A stretch of DNA of 64,000 bases from Hydractinia symbiolongicarpus (taxonomy: Eukaryota; Cnidaria; Hydrozoa; Anthoathecata; Hydractiniidae), in the NCBI RefSeq assembly GCF_029227915.1, contig NC_079883.1:24366001-24430000 (forward strand), in the 5' to 3' direction. The stretch's first letter is position 1, and every line of letters begins with the position of its first letter. The position numbers and the translations under genes were made by a program. Positions 22,695 through 34,777 of the stretch are shown here, in pieces. The notes below the pieces were generated by a model, which had not been told where the DNA came from, ran no database searches, and saw only the letters and a list, made by a program, of their open reading frames with translations.

Positions 22695-24640
22695 TTTATA
22701 TAAGTAGATTCAATTTGTTATGAAACTTTCTTCTTGTTATTTTTAAAACGCCTACCGACCGTGTTCATAAGATTCTATCTTCAAGTGTTGTCATCGAATC
22801 TTTAATTGCTTTTATATACAGCGTGCTTAAGTATCTGTCATCTGTTAATGACTAAACACCGGAAAGTGAACGACCGTTACACAGAATCGCCGTCCCTTTT
22901 ATTCTAATTATGTATTTTTATTTAAAATGATAACAATAAATCAATAAATTAATTAATATTTATTGACAAGGTTTTCGAACTTCTATTGAGATGTTTGGAA
23001 ATAGGATTAGTAAAGTTTGAGAAACTTTATAAAATATTTCTTTATCTGATGCCAAAGGTTTATTATTGCAGATATTTTCCCAGGGACTTTTATCAGGGTA
23101 TTAAGAGGATGGGTATTTTATAACGTCACTTTCGTGTATCACGTGTTTTTATCGAGTTATTACCGTTCAGGTATGCGAAAAAGAAAAGACATATAATGTA
23201 ATAAATAGACAGAGTATGCTGCGGTTAGCTGTTTTCGCATTGCACATCAAAAAGGAATGCGACATATATTTTTGCGCGACGTATTTGTCGTCAGTAACCT
23301 TTTATAGCATAAAGTGCAATTCTTTCGTATAAATTATATCTGTTTTATTCATCGCTGTTTTAATAGACAGCGATGAGATAGCGGACCTACTACGTATGTT
23401 GTGATAATGTTTGTGTGTATTACGTTATCGCACGACAACTTCGTACTCAGGTTACCAGAGTTTTCTGTGATTAAACTTTTACCATTTTACATAATCTGTA
23501 GATATGCAGTATTTTCTTATTTTTTTTGTGGTAACAATTTTTTACGTCCATATTTATAGGGTTTTCTGTCAACACGATGCTTTGTTAATAACACGTCCAA
23601 AATAAGACTCGTAGTCTTATTAACTAACCACGTGTTATGCACACGTGGTTGGTTATAAGTGATCAAAATTATATTCAAATCACACCTCTCCCTTAATTCC
23701 TCCTCGTCTTTTTCTTCGGCCGACAATTTAAAATATATATAAATAAAAACATAAAATATATATTCTTTTTTAATTTCACTGATTTATAATTGATTTTTTA
23801 CAAAAATTTAGTACTGTAAACAAAAAAACAAAAAAATGCTAAATTAACAATAAATTTTTACTCAGAATTAAACGTATAAATTTCTACTCGGTGTTATTCC
23901 TAATCAGATCAGCCATTATTAAAGCTCAAATCTGGAGTGCTATTTAAAAATCTAAGAGCGTGGCAGCGTAAAGCGTGGAAGAATTTATTACGGGTTCTTT
24001 TCTCAATTTTCAAAATATTCAAATAAGCGTCTCCTCTAGCTCTGGTAAAATATTCAAGTAACTGTCCCAGAGTTCTTTGAGGTGAGTATTGGGTTTATTT
24101 AAAAAAAGAGCCCTGGGGAGAGAATAAAAAAGGCGCCTAATCGCATCAGTAAAAACGAAAAATCGCAATAAATTCAAATGTAACTGTAACAGTTTTAAAG
24201 TTCTTTTACAAGCAAACAAACAAAAAAATTTCTTTTTGAAATAATTATGTTGTTATTTTTATTTATTTTTTTTTCGAACTAATCATAATGTTGAGGTATC
24301 TTCCTTCCTCTTCACTTCTCTTTTACTTATCTCCTTTTGGATTATTATTTATGAACATTAAGCGAGACAAAAAGTTGATAAACCAAAATAGACTCTCGGC
24401 GCATATGAAAAGCTAAGGGATGGGAGCTAAAAAGTAGCCCTGAATTTAAAAGAAGAATTTTTTTATTGGATTTTCGTAAAAGTAAATTATCGGATTTTAT
24501 TTCATTGTTATTTCGTCAAATTGTAATAATTATACTAATGATGTGACTAACGTTAAAAAAATCTTCGTAAGCAAAGTTTTTATAACAAAATATGTTTTTG
24601 TTTATTTAAATTCTATTTCTTTTTATTTTATTTTTTTCTT
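22695..24640. repeat. Gene-free stretch with adjacent perfect palindromes
   Basis: Two adjacent hairpins occur at 23,601-23,621 (aataagact-cgt-agtcttatt) and 23,626-23,650 (aaccacgtg...cacgtggtt, each arm ending in the E-box CACGTG). A CTCGT-family inverted-repeat element lies at about 24,040-24,130. No gene is supported. Confidence 0.55.
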
Positions 24641-24645
24641 AGCTT

Positions 24646-24825
24646 TAAGTAAAAAAGAGTGAACACATCATTCCTGACCGCAAATATCTGAAGCTGTTCC
24701 TGGACACAAAGCAGCTAAAGGCGGAGTGGGTAAACTATGCCATACATTATCACAAATACAAACCACAAAAAGAAAACCTTAAGAAAAGCAGTGCAAACAT
24801 TGACTCTTTATGTGCATGCTTATAG
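24646..24825 (+). CDS. Exon-like open frame of unknown identity
   Basis: An open frame without its own ATG reads EHIIPDRKYLKLFLDTKQLK, then AEWVNYAIHYHKYKPQKENL, and ends at TAG (24,823-24,825). Composition is strongly protein-like. A pyrimidine-rich tttttttcttag lies just upstream (24,631-24,643), but splicing there leaves an early stop in this frame. A polyadenylation-like aataaa follows at about 24,990. It could be a last exon or a retro-copied gene fragment. No family is recognised. Confidence 0.25.
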
Positions 24826-24829
24826 ATCT

Positions 24830-27800
24830 AAGTTAACTGAGCACTGAAACATTCGAGAATCAGAATAATGTAGCTTCGAAACTGACAAATCACCAGACTA
24901 TTCTTATCCTTGTGACCAAGTTATATATATTAAAGAAATAATGAGAAATCTTAAACTATTATAACTACGAGTCTTCCCACGATTGTAATAATAAACTTGT
25001 CATTAAGTCGATGTGAACTTTGAAGACTATAGGATGTCGGCATGCTATTGTCATGAAGTTGGCTATTTACAATATACGACGTCATCCATTTCTGGCTGCT
25101 TCTAATTGATTTTTGGATACAGTGAATATAACACGAATCCCAAAATTATTTAACGTCCTTTTTATTTTGTTGAAAAAGTATTCAAAGCTTTTTATAATTT
25201 TTTTTATTCGTTCCCAGATTCTTTTTTAGCACTCACGCCTATAGATACAATGTATAGGTATACCTTTTCTGTATAATGTTGTTTGTTCTTATTATAATAG
25301 TAATTTGGTCCACTTCGGTCAAAGTTAACCACAGGGTTTTCTTATTTGAAACAACCCCTGGAAAAAAGGTTGTGAATCTTCTGTTAGAACAGTAGACATT
25401 TATTTCAACTTCGTCCCCAGCGTCTTGTGACCGTTATTACGAAGCAAATTTATCAGAAAAGCAAATGCCCAGGTAACGAGTTTACGAAAGAAAGGATGCT
25501 TAGAGAAGTATAGTTGTTCTTTCATCATCTCCACACTTACTGCCTTAAAATATGATAGTCATAGAGGAGCTTTGAGAACGAGGTTGGCAACACATATTAC
25601 ATGTGATCAGGAGTGTATTAGTCTAAATAAATTTACATCTCAATCGCGTTGGATACTAGTGAAAGATCGTCGATATTACTAGCTACGTAAGTCTTTAAAA
25701 ATAAACAATAACATTGATTGTTAAATTTAGTTTTCAATATATTTCCAACAGGTCATGAACTTTATTACTATCTTTAAAAAGGCGGAAGAAGACGAAGGAT
25801 GTACCATATTTAAACACTTTTTTACACGTTCACATCTGAAACCACAATTTTTTCTTTCCAATCATCTGACGGATGTAGCAGCTGGTCACACTAAATGACA
25901 TCAATTGATAATGTTTGACCATAATTTGATTATGTTGAAGACAGAATGGTCAGACACAGGAAATTTGTTGTTTTCTTTTTCTTAACAAGCCAATCCAAAT
26001 CAATTTTGATCACTTATATATCTTTTAATGAGAAAGTTCAATTTCGTTACATCAAATTCTGTATACTGTATATCTTTAGACCGTAACTGTACAAATTTCC
26101 AATAGAAGTTATCAGCACAAATCATTCTTCTTCCTTATGTTTCGTCACCTTCTAAAGATTTTGTAACCAAAGCAAATAAATAATTTGGGGCATTTTTTAA
26201 AATTTCGTTATTAAATTGAAAAAGTCGAAAACAAATTATGATCAGGTTGGTTGATGACACTAAAAAATGAAACTTCGTAGCTTGAAGGCTGTAAAAACTA
26301 CATTACTACGTTAAAAATGCCTTAGCGGCAGTTTTGCAATTTCCGTATAAACAATCCACGCAATGACCAGCTAAGGTCGAAAAAGTCGATGAAACAGGGG
26401 AATGCTGATATTAAAAAAAATAAGTATAGGTTAAATATTTTGAAAGTAACCAGGTAACCTGAGATTGTAAGTCCTGATTCCGTTTACAATCACTGGCAAG
26501 TGAACTTTGACAAGTTCGTAGTGCTCGTGTCTTTTATTGACAGTGTTGTGTTATGGGATATTTTGGCAGTATACGTTCTGAGATATCATAAGACGAGAAT
26601 AAAATGATAGGTAGATATGATGGAACTTTTCCGTATTGCTCTTCATTGCTCTTACAACGGTAAACTATGTATCGTTGATCAGCATTCTTTCTGAAAAATC
26701 AAATCTGCTTCATTGATATTACATGTCTCTGACAAAGAGTTTAAGGTTTTGGTTCAATTTGAGCTCTACCAGACCAGGCATTGTATTGCCTATCAATCGA
26801 TGTGAAATAAAGATTTTAATTTCTCTGCAGCTCTATTCAAAAGAATTAGCCAGCAACTTTATATACTATATATCCATTATCGGCAACAAACTATGACCTT
26901 CAACCTCGTACCCAGTGCATCTTGTTTTTTTTCTGACATCGAGATGGCGATGCAAACATATTGATATTGCCGTCCCAATGTTAGAAAAGACACAAGATGC
27001 CCTCGGGACAAGGTTGCATAACCTTAATATTTTTGCTGATTTTTTTTTAGCTAAAAATGAAATAAAGCAATCATCGTACAAACGAATCTTTTCCTCCGAC
27101 GAATCAAATTCTACCTTTAAAAAAGTTACGATTCAAGCATGAAATATAGTAAAATTATAAAAAGATCAAGTTGAGATGGAATGGTAACCAGGTTGCCGAG
27201 CGTTTGCTTCTAGGGTAATATTTCGTAAGTACGAACGACTCAGCCAATGTAGAATACTGTAAAAATCTGGATTGATTTGCTGTTTCTGATCAGTATGAGA
27301 AGAGGTATCTTAGGTGGTTACCTCACATGAGAGTTTTGAATTCACTACACAATCCACTTTCTCAGAACCCTCATTGATAGCAGTACCAATAGATCATTTT
27401 GGGTAAAAAATTTTAATAAATAAACAAAATTCTGCCCATTCTTGTCTCCAGATCTCCAAAGTATAGAACGAGCTGTTTGTTTTTGCTAAAGCCACTGAAT
27501 AATTGCTTTACTGAGGCCGCTATACTCGCCAAATTATTACAAGGATTTTTCTGAGAATTTCTCTTATTATTTGGTGATGTGTTCATGTATACACTGATTC
27601 TGTTGTATTTTTTCTTATTTACCCTGCTTGCAATGCTAGGAGCTGATTTTTTGCAAGATTTACATAATGTTTACACTTTTAAACTAATAAACACATAAAA
27701 TCTTCTGGTAAATATGCTGTTAATGTCGTGCACAATGAAGGTGTTTCGCAACCTTGTGCCCATGGCATTTTGGCTTGTTGATAAAGTTGATAGCCTTCGT

Positions 27801-28060
27801 AGTAACGGCCACAAGACCCTCGGAACGAGATTGGCTGTTTCGTTCACGTGCCTACAGACACTTTCCGCTAGTGCATTTTTGTTTTGAAACCATGACTAAG
27901 CTTTGAAAGCAAAAAATAGTACAGATTAAGAAAAATCAGTCCAAGAAAATTGATTACTTTCTATGCCTCTGATATGCATGTGTACTCACCCGTATGTCTT
28001 CAAGAGGACCATGGAAAAAGGGTAGATTTGTGTATACTTCTACATTTAAACTTTTCTTAC
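24830..28060. repeat. Gene-free stretch with CTCGT-family inverted-repeat elements
   Basis: Inverted-repeat elements at 25,406-25,587 (caacttcgtccccag ... gagaacgaggttg), 26,901-27,016 (caacctcgtacccag ... cgggacaaggttg) and 27,748-27,834 (gcaaccttgtgccca ... cggaacgagattggc). The remainder is AT-rich and featureless. Confidence 0.6.
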
Positions 28061-28062
28061 CA

Positions 28063-28557
28063 ATACCGCTATTTTAGAGTTCTGAAACAGTCTAATTTTA
28101 TTTATAGAATAATGATACCATTTTCCGAAAAAATTAACTTTAGCATCAAGTATTTCATTCCGTTAATCCTATTTTAATACGATCGGATACCGCATCAGTC
28201 ACAAAGATTTACATCCCATCCTTAATGGTTTTTTAATGAGAAATGTTGTAATTACTGTTACAACTTCTCTTGCGAGAGGAAATCTAACTTATTAAAATGA
28301 AGTGCTGCCCATATTTCGTATTTCGCAAACTGTGATTTGATTTAAAAATATTATAGTTTTTGAAACGTTTTATTATTTGGGTAGGTATTAAAAAAATGAA
28401 ATCGAAAGGTTTCAGACAAGTAATTTTCGGATGTAAATCATTTTTTGGAGAATCGTATTAAAAAAGGATTAACGAAACTTGTTGTTAAAGTTAATTTTTT
28501 CGGAAAATGGGATCATTATTCTATAAATAAAATTAGAACCCTAAAATGGTGGTATTA
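28063..28557. mobile_element. Foldback element with arms of about 110 bp
   Basis: Bases 28,063-28,185 are the reverse complement of 28,451-28,557 with few differences. Shared blocks in both arms are attttatttatagaataatg, ccattttccgaaaaaatta and ttaatcct(a/t)ttttaatacga. The left arm has about 10 extra bases. The central 265 bp is unique and AT-rich. This is a large stem-loop repeat, either a foldback transposon or a long-TIR MITE. No transposase. Confidence 0.8.
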
Positions 28558-28559
28558 CG

Positions 28560-29930
28560 AAGAAAAGCTTAAAATAGTCGCGCGCATGAGGAAGAAACGT
28601 GTGTCTTATATGAGGTAAATCTTCCAAACTCTCTGCGACTACAAAACTATAGGAGTTTGTCTTGGTATAAGTTATCGTGCGAAAGATATGGAACAAAATA
28701 TTCGTCACTTCAACCTCCTCATGATATGCTCGCATTCCACCCAATCTGAAATATGTTGTATGTTCACGTGAATGCATATATTAGTCTCAGTATTTGTTTT
28801 TTTTGTTTTCTTTAGTTTCACGCGATCTAATTTTCTCGCACTTTCTGAAAAGAAATATTCCGCACATATTAAATTTTCGCGCAGCAAAATTCGCAAAAAA
28901 ACACTATTTTGCGCAACAAATTGTAAGTTCACTTCACACCCTTGCCCCAGGGTTAGTTTACGTCTATGATATTCAGTTGGGCTAGACCCTCGTGAATATT
29001 TACTGAGAAAAAATAAGTCATATTTTGTTTACGTCTAAACTTATTGTCAGCCTAAATCTTTGTCACCTTATTGAAATTTCATAACTTAGAAAAAAAAAAT
29101 TGGAGTACAAAGTTATTGTAATTGCTTCTGTTCCTATTATATTTCTATAAAACAAATGAGCTTCCTGGTTAAGATTGAAAGGTCTGAGAATGCAAGCTGA
29201 TGTAAAAATAACCTCTAAAGTGCTGTTGTTTAAGCAGCCTAATTCAATCGATAGATAGTTAACTAGATTTCGTGGGAAAATCAAATGGAACATAAGAAAA
29301 GTCATCAATAATAACATGCAAGTTAACAAAGAATAAAAAACCCATTCTCGACTCCAGAGCTCTTTGAGATGAACCTCGGGTTTTATTCTCAAAGAGCTCT
29401 GGAGATGAGAATGTAAAATCCAGACGTTCATAATCACCCAAGCAAAATGTTAAGATAAGCATATTCATAGGATGCTTTAAACTTTTTGTTTAACTTTATC
29501 TTTAATATTCTTATACAGAGCTTTCTTAAAGAAAAAGGGATGAATATTAAAACACATAGGTACATCATGTTAAACTTCCTAAATTACCACAACTATATAA
29601 ATCTAAACCCAATGCTACAGAAATTAGGAAGTTTAAAAATTGCCGATCTTATCATGTTGATGTGGGTAATCTTTCAGTGGGTTGAATTTATCTTACTTGA
29701 CAAAACAAGTGATTTAAGTGGTTAAGGAACTTGGCTGGGGAATGTGTTGATAACAGAAAAATCCCTTTTTTAAAGAAAATACCTTGGCAAAACATAGTTA
29801 CCAACAATGGCTACAAATAACAAACTTTTAAAAGATAATTCAACTTCCTTAGCTTTCCCCTACAATCCCTTTTGTTTTTGTTTTTATATGTCCGCGCGAT
29901 AAAGTGCTATAGAAGTTCTACGCTTCCGCG
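28560..29930. repeat. Intergenic stretch with a compact inverted-repeat element
   Basis: At 29,343-29,413 a 71-bp CTCGT-family element has 26-bp arms (cattctcgactccagagctc facing its complement, 24 of 26 matching). Otherwise nothing coding is recognised upstream of gene 1. Confidence 0.7.
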
Positions 29931-29934
29931 TAAT

Positions 29935-29975
29935 AACGCATATAAATAGAGGCCTAAACTTTCTCAAATCACTAC
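29935..29975 (+). promoter_or_regulatory. TATA box of gene 1
   Basis: TATAAATA at 29,941-29,948, followed by G/C-rich gaggcc. It lies about 88 bp before the first ATG of gene 1, so transcription would start near 29,970. Confidence 0.7.
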
Positions 29976-30028
29976 ATTGCAACTAAAGTGCCGTATGACC
30001 TCAGCTGGAAGCAAGAATCCGTCAAAAT

Positions 30029-31423
30029 ATGTCGCCATCGAAACTTATTCTACTTTTAATCGTCGTTACATTGATAGCAAACGTTGAATGCTGGCGTCGG
30101 CGACGTCGGCGCCGTCACAGATGTCATCCAGTGAATTGTGTGACGTCCTGGGGACCATGGTCGGCATGTAATTGTTTGGGCAAAAGAACTAGGACACTAA
30201 GGATTGTGTCTCAACCATCCTGCGGAGGGGCAGCTTGTCCACGGCCGTTTACACATACAGGAACGTGTGGAACAGGGTAAGTCTACATTATCTATTGAAT
30301 AGTTTTTTTTTCATAAATATTTCTGTCTCTATGTCTTCCTTCCTACTATGCGTTTAATTAAGGCATGTATCTTTTCTGATAAATACCGCTGTTACATATC
30401 CTGAATCCCACGAATATAAAGAAAGAAATACATTACAATAGTCCCTGTCCTGTATACGTGAACACGCCAAAAACAAACAGTTTCGTTTGTAAGTACGGCT
30501 AATTATTCTTGCGACTTTTTTTATAGGAGCTGCGTGTTTGGTAGTGGATATTGTGATGTTAGAACTGCCACGTGTAAATGCTTAGCTGGACGAACTGTAA
30601 GTATGAGCAAAAATTATCACATAGTAGTAAAGTAAACTGATCGGTGGTGTTTTATGCGCTTTTGTAGCTTAAATGCTAACCCCGTTCACATAATGCATTT
30701 AATTATTGATTAACTACAAAAATATTTGCTATTTTTTATATTTACTTTTGTTGTTTTATGTATATGTTACGGAGATTGTGATAAATTCAGGAGTTATGCA
30801 TAATAACACCCTAACCCTTATACATGATGCCAGGGAGTATGTCCCCGTGACATAAAAAACATTCGTCAATTAGGATCTAGTACTTTATTTTTTTCGTTAT
30901 TTAACCGCTTAAGCCCTCTTAAGATTTTTGGCTTCTGGGTGTGCATCATATATTACCATCCGATTAAAATGTCTTTTAGGGAACACGATGCGAGAAACCA
31001 TGCCCCGCCGGAAAGTTTGGTCTTAATTGTCGATCAACATGCAACTGCGTTGCTGGAATAGGATGTGACCCTGTATCTGGTTACTGCAAGTGCCCAATTG
31101 GACGATCTGGTCGAAGGTGCCAACACAAGTACAGGTGCCCACGTAACAATCGCTGCTACAGATTGAAGCCAACTTTGGTCAACTACAATCTGTGTTATCT
31201 TCAAGTGAAAGTATCAAATACAGTCAGAGGTGCTCGAGTAACCTGCCCAAAAAGAACACATTATGCCAACCGGTGTCTTTGCTATCGAAATTGTCTTCCG
31301 TCAACTTTGATCAAATCGCGAACCTGTCAATGCAGTTGTCGTGCTCCAAGAAGCGCACATTCTTCTTATCGTAGAAAGTTTGTTACACAAGCTATCTGCT
31401 GTCCTCGACATCCTTTTTTTTAA
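30029..31423 (+). CDS. Secreted TSP1 + EGF-like cysteine-rich protein (gene 1)
   Basis: Three exons: 30,029-30,276, 30,527-30,596 and 30,980-31,423, each bounded by good GT..AG sites (gtaagt donors; tttttttatag and gtcttttag acceptors) and joining in frame to 253 residues. Residues 1-21 are a signal peptide (KLILLLIVVTLIANVEC). An arginine block WRRRRRRRHR follows. Residues about 36-83 are a thrombospondin type 1 repeat (TSWGPWSAC, KRTRTLRI, then a CGG..C pattern). Exons 2-3 give EGF/laminin-like repeats of the MEGF style (GTRCEKPCPAGKFGLNC, CDPVSGYCKCPIGRSGRRC). The last 95 residues are a basic cysteine-rich tail with no family recognised. It is expected to be extracellular, in the matrix or at the cell surface. 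A specific function is not inferable. Confidence 0.8.
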
Positions 31424-31573
31424 AATCTAACAAGAGAAATGAAAGTGGCTAATTAGTGGCTTTTCGGATAACTTGATGGCACAAGTGGTCCTGGGAACGA
31501 GGTTGCTTCATAATGTCTACTAAAATGATATATTCTCCGACTATTTTCTTCATCTTCTCACTGTTTTCCACAT

Positions 31574-31632
31574 CATTCTCGTTCCCAGAGCTCTTTCAGA
31601 GCTTTATCTTAAAGAGCTCTGGGACGACAATG
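31574..31632. repeat. CTCGT-family inverted-repeat element in the 3' region of gene 1
   Basis: cattctcgttcccagagctc faces aaagagctctgggacgacaatg, giving a hairpin of about 59 bp. A 3' half-site (cctgggaacgaggttg) lies just upstream at about 31,491-31,506. Both fall between the gene 1 stop and its likely polyadenylation signal, so they may be transcribed. Confidence 0.65.
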
Positions 31633-31682
31633 TTTTTACGTAACTTGAGGATGCACAATGGTTTAAAATGTTAGGATGATTT

Positions 31683-31706
31683 TAAATAAATAAATAAATA
31701 AAGCAC
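31683..31706 (+). terminator. Polyadenylation signals after gene 1
   Basis: Overlapping AATAAA hexamers (aaataaataaataaataaa) lie about 260 bp after the gene 1 stop codon. Confidence 0.5.
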
Positions 31707-34650
31707 GTACTTAATGGATATTCCATGTAAAAAGAGCACTACTATGAAAAAAGTTTTTTTATTACCTAAGAAAAACAGCAAGAATGAAAAAATTATTTAG
31801 TAGAACCTTAATCGATTAAGTTGACAAGATTCAACTTCCCAGCGTTTACAACCGAAAACCTGTTTAACAATAAAAATTTAGAAATCGTTGCCATCTGTAA
31901 TGTAATACAGATTAAGGATATGGAACACTAGAATTTAAAGGCTAGGACTGCAGCCAAAAACGCGTGAATGAAAAGCAGACTTAACTAATTTTATAATTCC
32001 ATTACCCAAGCGCTTGCAATATTGTCTTCAACAAGACCGTCTTAGTAAAAAATGCATACACGGTTTGTATTCTATAAGAAACCAAGCAAACGGCCAACTA
32101 GCTAAAGTTTTTCCAAATTTTATTTTTTTATTAGAAACAGTTTATTAACAAGTTTCTACAAGATTTACTATAAGATTTTCTACAAGATTTTCTGCAAGTT
32201 TTGTCTTTTCTTCATCATCTAAAATGATGACTGTCCTGTTGACATTTTCAATTTTTTAGTAGTCTTCCAATTCCTCAGATTTCTTGTTATACCAGGTGAT
32301 CATTTCTGAATGACAATAATTAATGAGAGAAATGTGTGAAAAAAAGTTTCTTACTTAAGGTTTTTACAATCTTACAAGTTGTAAAAGTTTCTTAATTTTT
32401 AGAAAGGCGCCAAGTCATTTCCTACAAAGTGTTTTTTATATAAAAAGCTGTACAGACAAAGATGAGAGAGGAGTTTTGTTTTAGCGTTACTGCAGTTACT
32501 TTCTATTAATATTTTTTCGAAACGTGGAATGATTCTGCATTTATACTATCATAACTTCAAAACAAAAAGGGATCAACCTCATTTTCAGCACTTTTTGTCT
32601 CCTTTTTGATTTCTACTTAGTTTCGAATTAAAAAAGAGACAACAAGCTCTTGGAACGAGGTTGAAAAGGACGGCAAAGAAAAGCAGAATCGAGAGACACT
32701 AACAGGAAAGGAACACGAGATTGGGACATCGAGGCCAAACTGGTTCCTGCAAAATGTCATATTGCAGCAAAAGTAACATTATGTTTTCTAGAGATCTACA
32801 TACTTACTACGGAATCTTCTAGCCTACATCCTATCTAAAACAAAAGTTATTGGAAATAAACAGATCTGTCTTAAGGGTTGGACTCTACTTTCCTACATAT
32901 AACTTTTTTACAATAACGTGTTCTCTGAATTCTCGGCGTCAATCAGCTGCACTTTTTAATTATGCAACGTTATTCATGCTTTAACGACCTTGATTGCCTC
33001 CATGTAAAAGCAGCACTAAACAAATGACCCTGGGAAAAAGAACACGTGGCATAGTTTTGGCATTTTTTGGAACCAATGTCTTTATATTAAACACACATTT
33101 TTTTAAAAAAAAGCAACAGGCTCCACCCCAACCTCGTCTCCAGGGGATCTTGTATCATTACAACATCGGACGGCGACAACAGGGGCTGGGAACGAGGTTG
33201 GCTTCACTCTATTGACATTGCTGAAAATACAAGAAAGAAATCAATTTTTATTTTTTTCTGCGTTATTTGCAAGATATGTTGGAGGGAAAAACTATTTCAA
33301 TATGTTTAAATGAAAAGTGGTCTACATGAAGAATAGAGCCAAAATGTACATTTGATACTATATAAGCTTGAATTCCTTGAAAACACAAACAAGCGTTGTT
33401 AAGCGTGTATCAAATTCTTAATATTCCATAGCAGCATCATCAATTTGCTTTATTAATAAAAATTAACCCCTTGGTTGTTAGTTCTAAAAACATCTTTATT
33501 AACACTGGCCTTTTTTGGTCTAGTGTACTACCGAGAAAGGACAGGGGAGCGTGCATATGGTGCCCGCGGGCCATAAACCAAAAGTACTGGACTGGAAATA
33601 CTTATGTTTAGGTGGTCAAACCTTTCAGATTTAATGCCTTAAAGAAACAGATTTCAGTTAAAGAATAATTTGATAAGATTAAAAAGGTTAGAAATGACGT
33701 CACACAACAAAAAATAGGCCATTTTTTAATTTCACCTAGGAGTATGTAGATTAATCTTGTTCCCAGAGCTTTTTTTTTAATTTTTGGATATGTCACATAT
33801 CAGAAAGCAAAAAAGAAGGCTTGGAGACGAGATTTCAGAATTGTCCTTGAATTTGGCCCACGGTACTAGTACTTCTTCATTCTTTTTAATAGTTTATTAT
33901 ATCAATTAAAAAAAATTGTTTTTATATATAAAATAATTTTAACGAAGTCAAAAAAAAGTTTTTCTTATTACTAAAAAGGTGAAAAAATCTGTTTTTCAGA
34001 CATATTGATGCTTATGCCATTAAAACTTGGTACATGTTTAAAATATTGCATTTAAAATTGATCAAAATATAATCACGCTATTAAAATCAGTAATGACGCC
34101 ATTTCGCTGGATTGACATTTCCTTTATTGGAATTGTATCACTAGCGCCATGCATCTACCTAGCAACACTTTGGTAAATATGACATAGCTATATCCAATAC
34201 AACATTTCACCAACTTCGTCTCAATGACTATTTAGATCTCAACAGCACTGTGCTTTTTGACAGTTCTAACGTACGGTAAAAGGTGCTGGGGTCGAACTTG
34301 ACATCTCACAACACAATTAGTACCTACATAGAAGTCACCAATATCTAAAATTTACAAAAAAATACGAAAAATGCAATACCCCTCGCAAATTATATATTTT
34401 GTTTCTCCAAATCTTTTTTTGTTATCACAAGTCCAAATAAAAGTTGGGAAAAGTCACAAAATTTCAGCCACTTTTTTTCGTAATTTAAGTCATTTGGAGA
34501 GGCTGCACAACTTTGTCTTCCTCCCTCCCGGTACCCCGAGCGTTAAATTAGTCCCTGGCATTTTTAATGATGCTGAATAATGTTCATAATAGGACAGTAA
34601 ACAACGAACTTTCATTCTTGTCACGTAAAAAATGTTTCGATTTCCTGATT
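31707..34650. repeat. Intergenic stretch with several inverted-repeat elements
   Basis: Contains the second copy of the dispersed repeat (32,205-32,460, partner of 15,375-15,640). It also holds CTCGT-family elements at 32,574-32,663, 33,129-33,200, 33,754-33,833 and 34,211-34,300, each with recognisable inverted ends such as caacctcgtctccag and ctgggaacgaggttg. No gene is supported. Confidence 0.65.
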
Positions 34651-34689
34651 ACCCCCGCCACAACGACATCGTCGTAGCCCTCCGTCGCA

Positions 34690-34705
34690 GAGTCTATATA
34701 TCATC
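34690..34705 (+). promoter_or_regulatory. Possible TATA box of gene 2
   Basis: tctatatatc at about 34,693-34,702 lies about 85 bp upstream of the gene 2 ATG, in a locally GC-richer segment (34,650-34,690). The spacing is similar to gene 1. Confidence 0.4.
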
Positions 34706-34777
34706 ATTACATCATCGACTCTTCACGGCAGTGTAAAAACATTGAACAAATTCAACAGGATAGACAGAAAAAACAAG

